A stretch of 64,000 nucleotides of DNA from Ceratothoa steindachneri (GCA_963969495.1 OZ018326.1:1010631-1074630); one strand, 5' to 3'. Positions 1 to 10,250 are shown, numbered from the stretch's first letter. A program made the numbers and translations. Notes: generated from the letters alone by a model not told the origin.

Positions 1-439
1 GGGCCACTCGAATTCTAGGCTGTGAGAATCATCATGGAGGCCGGGTGCTAGGGCGTCGATACGTAGTGGACCTCGCAGAGGTCCTCCTGGCTGAAGATTA
101 ACACATGTTCGTTGTGCTTGTAGATGACCAAATCGACCCTGCAGATTTTTCATCAGAAAAATTACAATTCAATTGATATGAAACTTCAAGCAATTGAGAA
201 GGATATGACAGAGCTTCCGACTTTGTTCTGGCAGCAGTCGGTTAACAGAGGCTTTTCTACGCACCTCAAGCATTTGAGGCCCTCCAATTGATGGCCCTGA
301 ACATCATTACTACGAGATGCTCTTGTTTTTCGCGAGAGCAGTTATTTTGAGCTTCGGAGCAATTTCCTAGGACTTTCACAGAGTCAAACCTTTGACAACT
401 TGAGGTCTATCTGAAAAAGGTTGATCTTTGTGGTGTCTC
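1..439. other. no gene recognised
   Basis: Both strands carry only short frames interrupted by stops. Some stretches look formerly coding (moderate GC, few stops on the plus strand around 120-310), but I recognise no domain. It may be the decayed edge of a transposon that starts outside the window. Confidence 0.4.
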
Positions 440-700
440 CTATTTTTGAGCCTCTCTGCGATTCTGTGGTACGATAATCTGTCTGACGCTGAGCGGATTG
501 ACAATGTCGGACTTGTTATAACCTTCGTAAAGTGAAGCAGAGCTGTTGATTTTTCTCTTGAGCCTCACCTCGACTCTCTGCACGATAATCCGGTTGACGT
601 TGAGCCTCTTGGCGATCTCAGACACAATGGAATATAATGTTTTAATGAAACATGAAGGAAAAGTAGAAATTATTTCGACGCAACATTTTCTATCACACAC
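440..700 (-). pseudogene. helix-turn-helix fragment, transposase N-terminus type
   Basis: An 86-residue frame contains a helix-turn-helix-like stretch, IAKRLNVNRIIVQRVE, preceded by a serine/isoleucine-rich segment. This IAKRLNVNR type of motif is typical of the DNA-binding N-terminus of Tc1/mariner-superfamily transposases. The frame has no catalytic DDE region. The second half repeats the first in decayed form (LNVNRIIVQ against LSVRQIIVP), because the DNA carries a ~111-bp tandem duplication: the motif acgataat occurs at 471 and again at 582. Most likely a broken transposase exon. A host HTH protein is possible but unsupported. Confidence 0.4.
445..666. repeat. imperfect ~111-bp tandem duplication within the HTH fragment
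   Basis: Two adjacent segments of about 111 bp share the order ttgagcct, a ctctgc-like block, acgataatc, tgacg and tgagc with substitutions. The copies are clearly diverged, so the duplication is old. Confidence 0.5.
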
Positions 701-1545
<845 letters not shown>

Positions 1546-1605
1546 AAAAACTCACAAGTATGCACACGAGTCAAATTACCTAGAAACAAACACAAAGAGA
1601 AAAAC

Positions 1606-2630
1606 AATTCTGAGCACTTTCGTCTTTATTTTCAAAGGCCTTTTCAACGAATAACACAAGACAGGTCAGACATACAACAGCTTAAATAGTAGAAAGAGGG
1701 AGAGGGAATAGACTACATTTTTCTATCCCTAATTAAGCGGTATAAAATCCTGAAAATTCTTAATTTGTGATTTTATATTTAGTAATGATAGAGTCTAGCT
1801 TGAACAAACCTGAGCTTACAGGTCAGCATATTGAAAGTATAAAACGTATTAATAGATATACACTCTAAAATATCTCTAGAAATGTAATTGCTGCATCTAA
1901 TGACAGATTTGGGACTATACCACGTAATAATGTGGTTATAGTTATAAATCTGCATGATGGAGCAGATTGGCCTAATAATTTAAATATTACTATATTTCTA
2001 AAATTAAATTTCAACTAGAAGTTGAAAGAGATTGCACACTCCCCTTCTTAGATATTCTAATTAATATATAAGAAACCCTCCTCCACAGACTCTGTTAGAA
2101 TTTTTATTCGAATCGACCCTAAAGTATTAGACAAAGTATTTTGTGCTCCATGTTTTTCCGCGCACATCGAATAGTTTCAGCGGAATATTTAGATAAAGAT
2201 GATATAATATATCAAATAGGCTTAGAATTGTCATACCCTCTGTACTTCCTTGATAAGTGCTTTGAGTCAGCAAATTGGTCTTTTTTTCTAATTTAGGTTA
2301 ATAACCCCAAATTATTTACAGAAAATTTATAAATTTTCAAAATTTCTAACTGAAAAATTATTAATTTTCAAAATTTATAACCAAAAAATTGCTAATTTCT
2401 AGAAATAATTTAGATTGTATATCTATCAAGACGTTCCCAAATTTCAATACAAGTTCTGGTTTGCTGACGCTAGACCCGATCATTACTAACTTTATAAAAT
2501 CACAAATTTAGATTTGTCAGGATTTTGAAACTACTAATTAGAGTTCGGAGAAAGGTAGTCTATTCCCTCGCTCCCTCTCACTAGTATTTAAGCTGATGTA
2601 GGAGCTGAATTATGTTATTTGTTGAAAGCG
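1606..2630 (+). mobile_element. Penelope-like element remnant with inverted terminal arms
   Basis: The left arm (about 1606-1800) is an inverted copy of the right arm (about 2468-2630). Both contain, in opposite orientation, a block with tatttaagct, gtctattccct and aaaatcacaaat. Between them lies a remnant of the Penelope reverse transcriptase. Penelope-like elements are known to carry terminal repeats that may be direct or inverted, so the layout fits a collapsed element. The right arm has lost about 20 bp that are intact in the left arm (the aataaagacg part). A very similar arm pair forms the palindrome at 28731-29083, so both belong to one PLE family. Confidence 0.65.
2000..2330 (+). pseudogene. 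Penelope-type reverse transcriptase fragment
   Basis: From 2000 the frame reads KIKFQLEVERDCTLPFLDIL, which matches the Penelope RT segment that follows the catalytic core (the LPFLD motif). Further on, in another frame, are RAHRIVSAEYLDKDDI and LSYPLYFLDKCF, the usual RT-thumb signature. At least one frameshift and several stops separate them. No catalytic YADD and no GIY-YIG remain between the arms. Confidence 0.65.
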
Positions 2631-2665
2631 CTCCAATTTCTTTTTACTTTTCCTTTGGTTGTTCT

Positions 2666-2670
<5 letters not shown>

Positions 2671-2747
<77 letters not shown>

Positions 2748-2761
2748 GTGTGTGTGTGTGT
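2671..2761. repeat. (TA)n followed by (TG)n
   Basis: A run of about 72 bp of TA, a short catatg bridge, then about 16 bp of TG. It abuts the outer end of the minus-strand Penelope remnant. Confidence 0.95.
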
Positions 2762-4100
2762 GGAAAACTACGAAAGTATCTCGTGAGTAAGCAATAAATG
2801 CAACAAAGCCCACAGGAAAAATTGATACGAGGAATCCAAGTACTTCGAACTTTATTTCGAGTTCTTTATCAAGGAATAACAAAAGTATTGAAAATTGGAA
2901 TATTTATAAGGATTATACAGCGGAGAGGCAACGCCTACAAAAACTAAATGAATTAATTTGAAATGGAATATTTAAGAGGAGCGGAGATAAATATAAACTA
3001 AGATCATTAAATCAGGTAAATTCAAAAGACTAAATGTTAACAAGAGGATTAAAATACCACCTAAGCAATTAGGGAGGGAGAAAATCTGAGCGAGAGATTA
3101 ATCTCAGAGGTCAGGATTGAAAGACCAAGGTAGAATAAGTACAAATGTTCTAAAGACTTGACTCAAATGGAAATAAATACACATACATAAACATAAGGCT
3201 ACATATATGAACAAAAAATAGAATTAAATCGTTTATTAAGATTAATATAAATATTTAGTCTCGAATTATTAGTTTCGACAGTGCATTGTGACTATAATTT
3301 AAGAAATAACTATCAAATTTACATAAGCCAAGACTTAAATTAAAATTTAGGGAAAAGGTTGATTCAATGATATTTCGGGAAATTGTATCGTTATTATGAC
3401 AGATGATTCTAGCAGAATTTCAATCAATATTGTGAGTGAGATATGAAATAGGAACATAAAATGAGCTGCTTTCTTCGCCACCACGGACATTATATTAATG
3501 CTGAGAAATTTGTTTGTTTAAACAATTACCGGATTGGCCAAAATAATATTTAGAGCAATCGATACATTTTACGCAATATACATTACCAATAGGGGAAGGG
3601 ACGTTCTTGACTAATAGTTTAGAGATAGTATTATTATAGTTAAATACTACACAAATGCCTAGGGATTTTAAAATATTTGGGGGAGTAGTAAAGGATGGAT
3701 TAAAAAGAAGTACAAGAGTATTCTTGTTATTAAAAGGCGCGCAAGGTTCAAAATGTTAAAAATAATTTTTAGCTAACTGAGGGCATTTATCAAGGAAATG
3801 AAAAGGATAGCAAAGTTTATGGCCGATGTAAAAATTTTTGGAAATTTCAGAGTCAAAGAATTCAGGAATAACCCTACGAAGTGTACGGAGAAACATTGAA
3901 ATAAAAATAGACCTTTTGAGATTAATATGGTGAGAGGAGACAAAGTTTATATAAGAAGAATTATCTGTCTATCGGAAAGATATCAAATTAAGGGGATGTA
4001 TATCAGTGAAAGATAATGGTAAACCACAATATTTGAATCAAGATTTTATTTCTAACTATCGGACTAGTTTCGGTAAGATGCCATTTGAAAATAGCATTTT
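2762..4100 (-). mobile_element. Penelope-like element, 5'-truncated minus-strand copy
   Basis: The minus strand encodes, in broken frames, the end of a Penelope RT (IPEFFDSEISKNFYIGHKL, then LDKCPQLAKNYF near 3750-3870) and then a GIY-YIG endonuclease near 3290-3580 (NVYCVKCIDCSKYYFGQSG). The order RT-thumb, NNNT...PIGNVYC linker, GIY-YIG is diagnostic for the family. Near the 3' end (plus coordinates 2847-2864) the minus strand folds as GAACT/AGTTC followed by GAAG. It stands back to back with the plus-strand Penelope copy that begins near 4100. This copy is from a different PLE subfamily than the other two because its GIY-YIG motif differs. Confidence 0.75.
3250..4075 (-). pseudogene. Penelope RT C-terminus plus GIY-YIG endonuclease, decayed
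   Basis: The reading runs from about 4075 down to 3250 with several stops and frame changes. The endonuclease part keeps the VYC...C...C..YFGQ core, where Tyr and Gly of the GIY-YIG fold would lie, then NIDWNSARIICHNND and SRNIIES, the latter carrying the conserved Glu. In PLEs this domain cuts target DNA for priming. An internal tag after SQH ends the frame, so this copy cannot make protein. Confidence 0.75.
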
Positions 4101-4149
4101 TAAAAGATTTTTTTTTCCCAAATCAACCCCCAAATAGATTTTATAAATA

Positions 4150-4526
4150 AATTATTGATAGGAATTTTTTCAAGCAGTGAAGCTCCTATCTCTTTGGATT
4201 TCCGCAGTGATAATGTTTATTTATTTAAATGTCCTAGTTGTACTGGAGCCTCTTACATTGGCAGCACTGTCAGGTCTCTTGGAGCTAGGTTCTCTTCTCA
4301 TATTGACATTAGTTGGGGCACAAGCAAATTCTGAAATAAAACGGAAAAGTCTTCTATTAGGGAATACACCATAAGCTGAAAAACTGACATTTCTATTGAC
4401 AATTTTCAAGTATTAGCTTTTAACAACGAACAACATTGCCTAAGAACTCTCAAATCTTTCTATATAAAACACTACAAACCTACACTCAATGAAGATTTAA
4501 GTGCAATGTCTTTATTAATTAACTAA
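4150..4526 (+). pseudogene. Penelope GIY-YIG endonuclease fragment
   Basis: Frames read SSEAPISLDFRSDNVYLFKC, then CPSCTGASYIGSTVRSLGAR, then DISIDNFQVLAF and CLRTLKSFYIKHYKPTLNED. CPSC...YIGST is the Cys-containing GIY-YIG entry, and the Leu-rich end matches the copy at 27.8-28.15 kb. A stop interrupts it between the two halves, after SIREYTI, so this is a relic. The natural C-terminus falls near 4526. Confidence 0.75.
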
Positions 4527-4586
4527 TTTTAACTACAGTTTGTTAGTTGGTTTGTTTTATTTACTGTTAGGATGGATCCACTTTAC

Positions 4587-4622
4587 CTGAAGAATAAAAC
4601 TTGTAGTTTTCGAAACGTAGTA
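4587..4622 (+). ncRNA. hammerhead-ribozyme-like module of a Penelope element
   Basis: The order is CTGAAGA, a perfect 5-bp hairpin (AAAAC, loop TTGTA, GTTTT), C, GAAA, then a possible 2-bp helix III (AC/GT) closing on a GTA triplet. Functional hammerheads need CUGANGA, helix II and GAAA in this order, and Penelope elements are known to encode minimal hammerheads. Helix I pairing is poor here, so activity is doubtful. The module lies ~60 bp after the GIY-YIG stop. Confidence 0.35.
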
Positions 4623-4711
4623 AGAAATTAAAAGATGTTGCATCCGTTTCTAGGGGTTCAGGGATTTATCCTCCTCAATATTAAATGCAGGCTTCACGGC
4701 AGCGCTGCTCC

Positions 4712-4715
<4 letters not shown>

Positions 4716-4775
<60 letters not shown>
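4716..4775. repeat. (TA)n microsatellite
   Basis: About 60 bp of TA at the 3' end of a Penelope fragment. Confidence 0.95.
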
Positions 4776-4778
<3 letters not shown>

Positions 4779-5039
4779 TTAGAAATCATATACTCTATCG
4801 CTAAGTGAAACCCATGACTTTTTTCCGTTTAATCGATACATAACGGTCGAGTCTCAGCCCGACGGTGTAAGATGTATAACTTTTTTTTTCGAATAAGGGA
4901 CTAGGGTATGCAAGTATCAGACTATAGTATTCCTATAAAAAGTCTAAAAATATTGAAGTATTATATGTTGTTGGACTCGTGTTCCCCCCTTCTTTATGAG
5001 GAGGAAGGATAATCGGCTCTTTTCCGAAAACTAACAAAG

Positions 5040-5343
5040 TTATTGTCGCTTATGCGTCGCTCGAGGCCCGAAAATCGAGTGAATCACAGGAGAAATCGAA
5101 GATAAAATAATAACTAATTTTTGTACGAAAACGAGTGATATAGCATTTTGTAGCTAATACTATGTTGCGATAGTAAAACCTATTAAAATTTGAGTCTACC
5201 TCATAGAATTCTAGAAAACGGGGTCTATCCATAATTTTCGACTCGCCCCAAACAATTCGGGGCAATTTTAACGATAAAGCCCCAAAGCAACCTGGGTCAA
5301 GCTAACTGATCCACAAACAACGTATATGGTTGGAAAGAGAGGA
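5040..5343. repeat. dispersed repeat unit, copy 1
   Basis: Begins with gtcg...tcgaggcccgaaaatcgag and ends near cgtatatggttggaaagaga. It matches 5567-5872 over its whole length at an offset of about 527 bp. The unit is AT-rich with CGA words and no coding sense, so a non-autonomous element or old tandem duplication is likely. Confidence 0.7.
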
Positions 5344-5566
5344 AAAACCCATATTTGGTTATAAAATGTAGAAATAGAATAGATAGGTGGAAAGGTCAAA
5401 TACGGGTTAGAGAAAGTGAACAAAATAAGGAGCGAAAATCAATCAAGAGACTATTAAGGCATTATCGACATAAGAAAATTATGAAAATTATAAATTATTT
5501 AATAGGTAAGAATACTTTCTAACGGGAAAATGCCTTGGTAAAAGCTGATCTCGCGGGTATACCAAA

Positions 5567-5872
5567 TTATTGTCGTTTAACCCTCGGTCGAGGCCCGAAA
5601 ATCGAGTACATGACCCGAGAAAATCGAATATAAAATAAAAACTAATTTTCGTACGAAAATGAGTAATATATAATTTTGTAGGAAATACTCCGCTCCGTGG
5701 GCAAAACCTATTGAAATTTGGGTATACCCCATAGAATTCTAGAAAACGGGCGTCGATCCACAACTTACGGCTAAAAACACCAATTTGGCGGCAAATTTAA
5801 ACGATAAAGCCCAAAAGCGACATTGAATGACCTCACTCACATGCAAACGACGTATATGGATGGAAAGAGAAA
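5567..5872. repeat. dispersed repeat unit, copy 2
   Basis: Second copy of the unit at 5040-5343. Shared anchors are aggcccgaaaatcgagt, catagaattctagaaaacgg and aacgataaagccc. Substitutions and small indels show that it is not recent. Confidence 0.7.
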
Positions 5873-6418
5873 AAAATTAGCAAGGTTAAAATATCCCGAG
5901 TTTAGTGGCCACTAGACCCCTTATTTGAAGCCCCAGCGCAATAAAACTTACGAATTCTGAAATAACTAAGACTAGATTACAAAAAGGTATTTAAGACTAA
6001 ATACCGAAAAATGAGTATTGTAAAACGTCGATACGCAAAGCCAAATTGAGGAGTGAGAGAAATAAAGCGTTCTATTTTCCCACGGGAAAATTTATAGGGG
6101 ACGTCTTTGTGCAGTTGGAAAATTTAGCAATTTCGAATGTATACTCCGAGTTTATTTAAAATCGTACGGTGAAGTTAATTATATAGAAAGGATCCGCTCG
6201 ATGAGCGCTATAAGATGAGCGATAAAATCGGTGAGTAAAAATTTACGGAAATTTGCTGCAAAAATTTGGGGGGATTGGGGGCCAGATTTTTTAACCTTTT
6301 GCACTCGCTAGATAGATCCGACTCCCATCTACCAAAGTTTTATACCAAAACGTGCAAAAATTGAAAGATTTGTTATAGTACGCGATGAGTAAAAAAGGGG
6401 GCTTCTAGGATAGCCTTC

Positions 6419-7116
6419 CTAAATTTTGGTCGTAGAAAAAAGGACACTATCGTGATCTACGCCCCCTCCTTTCCCCAGCCTGACCGTTTCCCTTAAAGCG
6501 AAACACTCACAGGAAGCAACACCCCTGAAGTTGGTCACCGAGCCATCTTCCGGGGTTCCTAAAGCTGCCCCACGAAATGAGGACAGCATTAAAGGATCTT
6601 CGGTTCCTTCGCTCACACTCAGTGGTAGGCTGGGTGACTCGGAGACGGTGGATCCTCCAAAAGAGCCCCCCCTTCCCCCGCCTCTGAAGCCGCCCTGCTC
6701 GCCTAAGGTTTCGAGACGGAGGGAGGAAAAGATTCGCATGGCGAGCTCAACCTCCTTCGATAAGTCCTTGAATGCGCAAGCGCCTTCAGCGCATTGTCCG
6801 GCTAACAGCTCCCGGAGTTCTGCCTCCGAGAAGCGTACGGTCATTCCCGTGAGGGGCTTCTCTTCGAAGAGGGCAGAAGCATCTTCTACAAGTTAGGCTT
6901 GGAAGGCATATTCCGTCAATGAAATTGCTGCAGACTCCGGGGCAACTGGAAGGAGCTGCGGAGGCTCGTCTCCTCCAGTTCCCCGTTAGCTATCTTTTTG
7001 CAGGAGACCATGTTGGGCGCGTGCCTCCTGCCCACCCTCCCGTGGTATAAGGGCTTTGCAACCTGTCTACCACGGGTGGGGGCCGGGCAGGAGGATGAGC
7101 GATTTACACCCGGCAT
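6419..7116 (-). pseudogene. unidentified GC-rich reading frames, possibly a retroelement ORF1
   Basis: A 141-residue frame (6419-6844) starts MTVRFSEAELRELLAGQC, continues as a helical segment (FKDLSKEVELAMRIFSSLRL) and then turns Gly/Arg and Ser/Pro-rich. A second frame at 6916-7116 on the same strand may be its upstream exon or shifted part. Composition is much more GC-rich than the flanks, and it meets the plus-strand I-clade LINE at about 7120. A gag/ORF1-like protein of some retroelement is my guess. I cannot name a family. Confidence 0.3.
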
Positions 7117-7179
7117 GATGTCTCCGTTCTTCGCTCTACTTTAGATACCTCCTTTCAGGCAGCAGCTGTGCAGCTACAT

Positions 7180-7345
7180 TCCACCCTCAGCCGACTTTGA
7201 CGCGGGTTACTTCCGCCGCGTCGTGGAACAGTTGCTGAGGCCCTTTCTCTTGCTCCGAGATCTGAACGGTAGACACCTTTTGGGGGGAGACTACTCAAAT
7301 AACACCAGGGGTCAAGTCCTTGCCGACCTGACCAACTAGATAAAG
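7180..7345 (+). pseudogene. LINE endonuclease fragment
   Basis: The reading LLRPFLLLRDLNGRH, then GGDYSNNTRGQVLADL, matches the GDFNAHH...WG block of the AP-like endonuclease in I/Jockey-type LINEs. The catalytic Asp/Asn pair reads RDLN instead of GDFN, and a stop follows. The remainder, up to 7585, fits the SDHFPI end only weakly. Confidence 0.55.
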
Positions 7346-7632
7346 ATGGGTGTCCTTATGTGATTGAGTTTAGGCATCACTGCCCAAGAACCGCTTCGTT
7401 TCCCTGTCTCAATCTATCTTTGTGCTCACTGGATGCACAGCCTGATTTTGATTAAGGGGTGGTCGATGACCTCCATGTTAGTAATCACTTTTCCATTGAA
7501 GTATCATTTTCTGGGCCGCTACCGCCCGAGAGCATGTCTCGGTGGTGCTTTGCGCAGGCGTGATGGTCTGCAATTCAAGAAATAACTGAATTATCTATCT
7601 CAGTCGAAGAATTTAGGTCGGTAGATGAGGCA

Positions 7633-7914
7633 TTGAGTTCTGCTCCGGCAACCTTATCGCCGCTGGTGGGTCAAACTACTATTCCTAGAAGGTCGGGCCG
7701 TTTTACACTCCGACCACTTCCATGGTGGTCAGCCGAGTGTGAGACGGCCCTCAAACAGAAACGTTATGTCTATATGCGCTATAAGCACTGCCCTAAAGCT
7801 TTCACTGTCGGTGAATTCCGTCAGGCTTGGGCTAGATTCCGCTATATTTCGAATCACGCCCGCCGTAATTGTTTGCAAGCATACTTGTCTTTACTTAATG
7901 GAAGACCCATCTAG
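7633..7914 (+). pseudogene. LINE ORF2 linker between endonuclease and RT
   Basis: The 93-residue frame has LPWWSAECETALKQKRYVYM, the PWW...C...KR signature of the endonuclease-RT linker in I/Jockey LINEs, then a helical, Arg-rich stretch (FRQAWARFRYISNHARRN). It ends at an in-frame stop before the RT. Confidence 0.7.
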
Positions 7915-8157
7915 CAGAGGAGTGTAGGCAAGTCAAAAAGATTAGGGGCAAGTTCTCGCAGGAGCACCCTCCCGTTATTCAGGAGAAAGCGACCGCAATC
8001 TCGGACACTGCGTCCGTGGCGGAATCCTTCGCGACCGCTTTCACGTCATCCTGAAGCCGGGATTCTTCTCCGCCAGCATTCATTGCACGTCTTGATGTCG
8101 CAGAAAGCCACCGACTAGACTTTACCTCCAAAGGTGGAGAACCAATCAACTACAGGT

Positions 8158-8713
8158 TTATTGTGAGCGAGTTGCGTCCCGCTCTCGCTTCGTGCGCAGA
8201 CACCGCCCCTGGTCCGTCAATTTCCCGTAGCCCATGACTCGACACCTGTGTAAGCTAGACATGGCCTTCCTGTTAGATTTGTTCGACAGGATCTGGGTAG
8301 AGGGTAACCTCCCAGATTCCTTGCGAATTTCTACTATGCTAGCCCTGCGCAAACTGAAGAGAGATCACTCTACTCCGATCTGTTTCCTCTCGATCTCTCT
8401 AACCTCCTGCGTGTGCAGGTTGATTGAGAAATTGGTAAATGTTACATTAGCCTTTTTTATGGACCTCGGAGGCCATCTGTCTTCTTCACAGTGCGGCTTC
8501 CACAAGTTCCACTCTACGTCAGATGCTCTGCTCCAACTGGATAATGCCGTCTGCGAGGCTTTCCTTCGTAGACAGCACTTCGCCATAGCGTTCTTCGATC
8601 TGGAGAAGGCCTATGATACCGCATGGCGATACGGTATCATTGAGGCTCTCCACTTGATGGGGGTGAGGGGATGCTTCTCAATCTTTATATCTGAATTTTT
8701 TCGAGATCTTTAA
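8158..8713 (+). pseudogene. reverse transcriptase fingers and motif A, I-clade-like LINE
   Basis: The upstream frame ELRPALASCADTAPGPSI gives the template-grip segment before the RT, then a 159-residue frame covers fingers to motif A. Visible are QCGFHKFHSTSDALLQL (the QxGF box), then AIAFFDLEKAYDTAWRYG with the catalytic Asp of motif A intact. Motif C (YVDD) is absent: after residue ~155 the sequence passes into a tandem duplication and then directly to post-RT sequence, so an internal deletion removed the palm's second half. RT would have copied the LINE RNA at the target site. Confidence 0.8.
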
Positions 8714-9143
8714 ATCCATGTATGGTTGGAGGGAGCCCCCTTCAGCCCAATGGAACAGGAAAACGGTGTCCCGCATGGAAGCATCCTCAGTATTGCAGTC
8801 TTTGTCCTGAACATTAACGGCATCACCTCTGCGTCTACTGTGGTAGGTTGACTCGATTTACCACATCAGCCTTCGCCTGGTTACCGATACGGTACCATTG
8901 AGACTCTTCACAAGATCGGGGCGTGGGGAGGCCTCACAATCTTTATATATGAATTTTTGCAAGATCTTCGATTCCGCGTATGGTTGGAGTGAGCCCCCTC
9001 CAGCCCAATGGAGCAGGAACACGGTGACCTGCACCTGCATGAAGCGTCCTCAGGGTTGCACTCTTTGCCCTGAGCATCAACGGCATCACCTCTGCGTCTA
9101 TTGCGGAAGGTTGACTCGATCCACCACACCGGTCTTCGCCTGG
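8627..9143. repeat. tandem duplication, 2 x ~258 bp, inside the LINE
   Basis: Unit 1 is 8627-8884 and unit 2 is 8885-9143. Both start with cgatacggta.cattgag and end just before a cgat word (cttcgcctgg/cgatcgatgcc). They share tctttatat.tgaattttt, agcccaatgga.caggaa and aacggcatcacctctgcgtct. The short cgat shared at both junctions suggests duplication by slippage or microhomology. Confidence 0.85.
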
Positions 9144-9300
9144 CGATCGATGCCTTCCGCATTTCTCCCATTGAGAGCCTACTTTTCGATGCTATGAAGA
9201 TGACACTCGCAGCTGAATTCGACTGCCTATGCCACCGAGAGACGCCTGTTATACCCTAAGCCCTTTGGGTTTATGGCTAGGAAAGTCTTTCGAGAGCTAG
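9100..9300 (+). pseudogene. LINE post-RT region
   Basis: The frame reads VDSIHHTGLRLAIDAFRISP, then IESLLFDA. This is the conserved LDSVHHxGLRLxxGAFRTSPVxSL block found between RT and RNase H in I-type LINEs. Stops occur downstream (before ALWVYG). Confidence 0.7.
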
Positions 9301-9450
9301 GTATAGCTCTCGGGCTGGTGGCGCCTTTGGTTCTACCCAGGAGGTCTCCTTAAATGTTACCACCACCTTTGGCTATTTGTCGCAACGTCTCTGCTCCCAA
9401 AGGTTCTACATCGCCGGGAGTATTGCGTTCGGCTTTTAAGAGCACAGCTC

Positions 9451-9681
9451 GTGTCACGCTGGAGCAGACCAGTGCCAGTGTATACGGATGGCTCCAACTC
9501 CCAAGAGGGGGTCAGCTTTCACGCCGACCCCCGCCAGGAAATAAGGGGGCCAAAAAGTCCGCGAGGTCTAGGCGACCTGACCAGCTTTTACGCCTTCTTC
9601 ACACCGACTACATGGCAAGAATACGGGCTGCTCTCCGGGCTGCTTGGCAAAGAAGATGGGAGACGGTCGAGGGGAACTTAA
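9451..9681 (+). pseudogene. RNase H domain start
   Basis: Residues 10-20 of this frame are VYTDGSNSQEG, the first RNase H motif, whose Asp (residue 13) is the first metal ligand. The rest, with TWQEYGLLSGLLGK, no longer matches the later Glu/Asp motifs, so the domain is decayed or shifted. In I elements RNase H removes the RNA template after first-strand synthesis. Confidence 0.65.
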
Positions 9682-9789
9682 AGTTGCCTGCCATTATGCT
9701 GCGACTGTTTTCATGGATGTACCTCCCAACGGCTTCAGGTTGCTTTATGTCGTCTCCGAATTGGACACACTCGAGGGACGAACCACCAT

Positions 9790-9990
9790 TTGATGGAGCG
9801 CTCCCCTGCATTTTTCTGTGAATACTGCATTGTCGTTGTTCAACAGACTGTTCGGAACTTTTTTGTTAAATGTTCCAGTCTTGACGATCTTCGAGCACGT
9901 TACCTGTCCCGGTACAGGGAAGAACGGGGTCGCTACCGCTTGTCTCTTGCACTCGAGACTGGTTTATGCACATTAACTTGTGACCTTTGA
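9790..9990 (+). pseudogene. LINE ORF2 C-terminal Cys/His region
   Basis: The frame contains FFCEYCIVVVQQTVRNFF, then CSSLDDLRARYLSRYREERG. The CxxC...C pattern followed by a basic YLSRYRE stretch matches the C-terminal zinc-like module after RNase H in I/Jockey ORF2. The expected His between the Cys pairs reads Asn (VRNFF). The stop after CDL at 9990 is likely the natural end of ORF2. Confidence 0.6.
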
Positions 9991-10250
9991 CTTTTTCTAG
10001 GAAGCCGGCCTTCTCCCTCTATTCAACTAATTTGTTGTTGTTCTTATTTTTTTCTTCGTAGTTAGCACGTTCCTGCGCCGGCCCGAGGTACTTGCACCTG
10101 CTTGTTGCTCTTTTCCTTTTTATTATTGTTTTTTTTTTGTGGGGGGTTTTCATATTGTAGTTTTAAAGTAGCCTAGTACCTTGCTGTCGTGATTATGGCA
10201 ACTTATGCCCATGTAGGCAGTGGCCAGGTAGGCTCCTAAATAAAATAAAA

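Larger units (their letters stand above)
4100..4710 (+). mobile_element. Penelope-like element, 3' part
   Basis: This stretch contains the GIY-YIG end of a Penelope ORF, a stop, about 60 bp of spacer, a hammerhead-like module at 4587-4622 and about 90 bp to the (TA)n tract. It shares protein order and post-ORF layout with the copy at 27626-28680, so the two are the same PLE type. The 5' part (RT) is missing. Confidence 0.75.
4776..6400. other. AT-rich region with a duplicated ~305-bp repeat, no gene
   Basis: No reading frame resembles a known protein. The region holds two diverged copies of one repeat, listed separately, and otherwise unremarkable AT-rich DNA with poly-T and CGA-rich words. 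Confidence 0.5.
7125..10250 (+). mobile_element. I-clade-like LINE, copy 1 (5'-truncated)
   Basis: Plus-strand order: endonuclease tail, linker, RT, post-RT region, RNase H, Cys/His C-terminus and a 3' UTR ending in taaataaaataaaa. RNase H after RT marks the I group of non-LTR retrotransposons. The copy lacks ORF1 and most of the endonuclease, has many frame breaks and contains a ~258-bp tandem duplication just after RT motif A. Composition is GC-richer than the surroundings, which suggests a younger or differently biased element. It belongs to the same broad family as copy 2 at 10.9-15.9 kb. Confidence 0.75.

Noticed and set aside
6531..6896. 121-residue Pro/Ser-rich plus-strand frame
   Set aside because: Shadow of the opposite frame at 6419-6844, whose helical part is more protein-like. 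Neither is certain.
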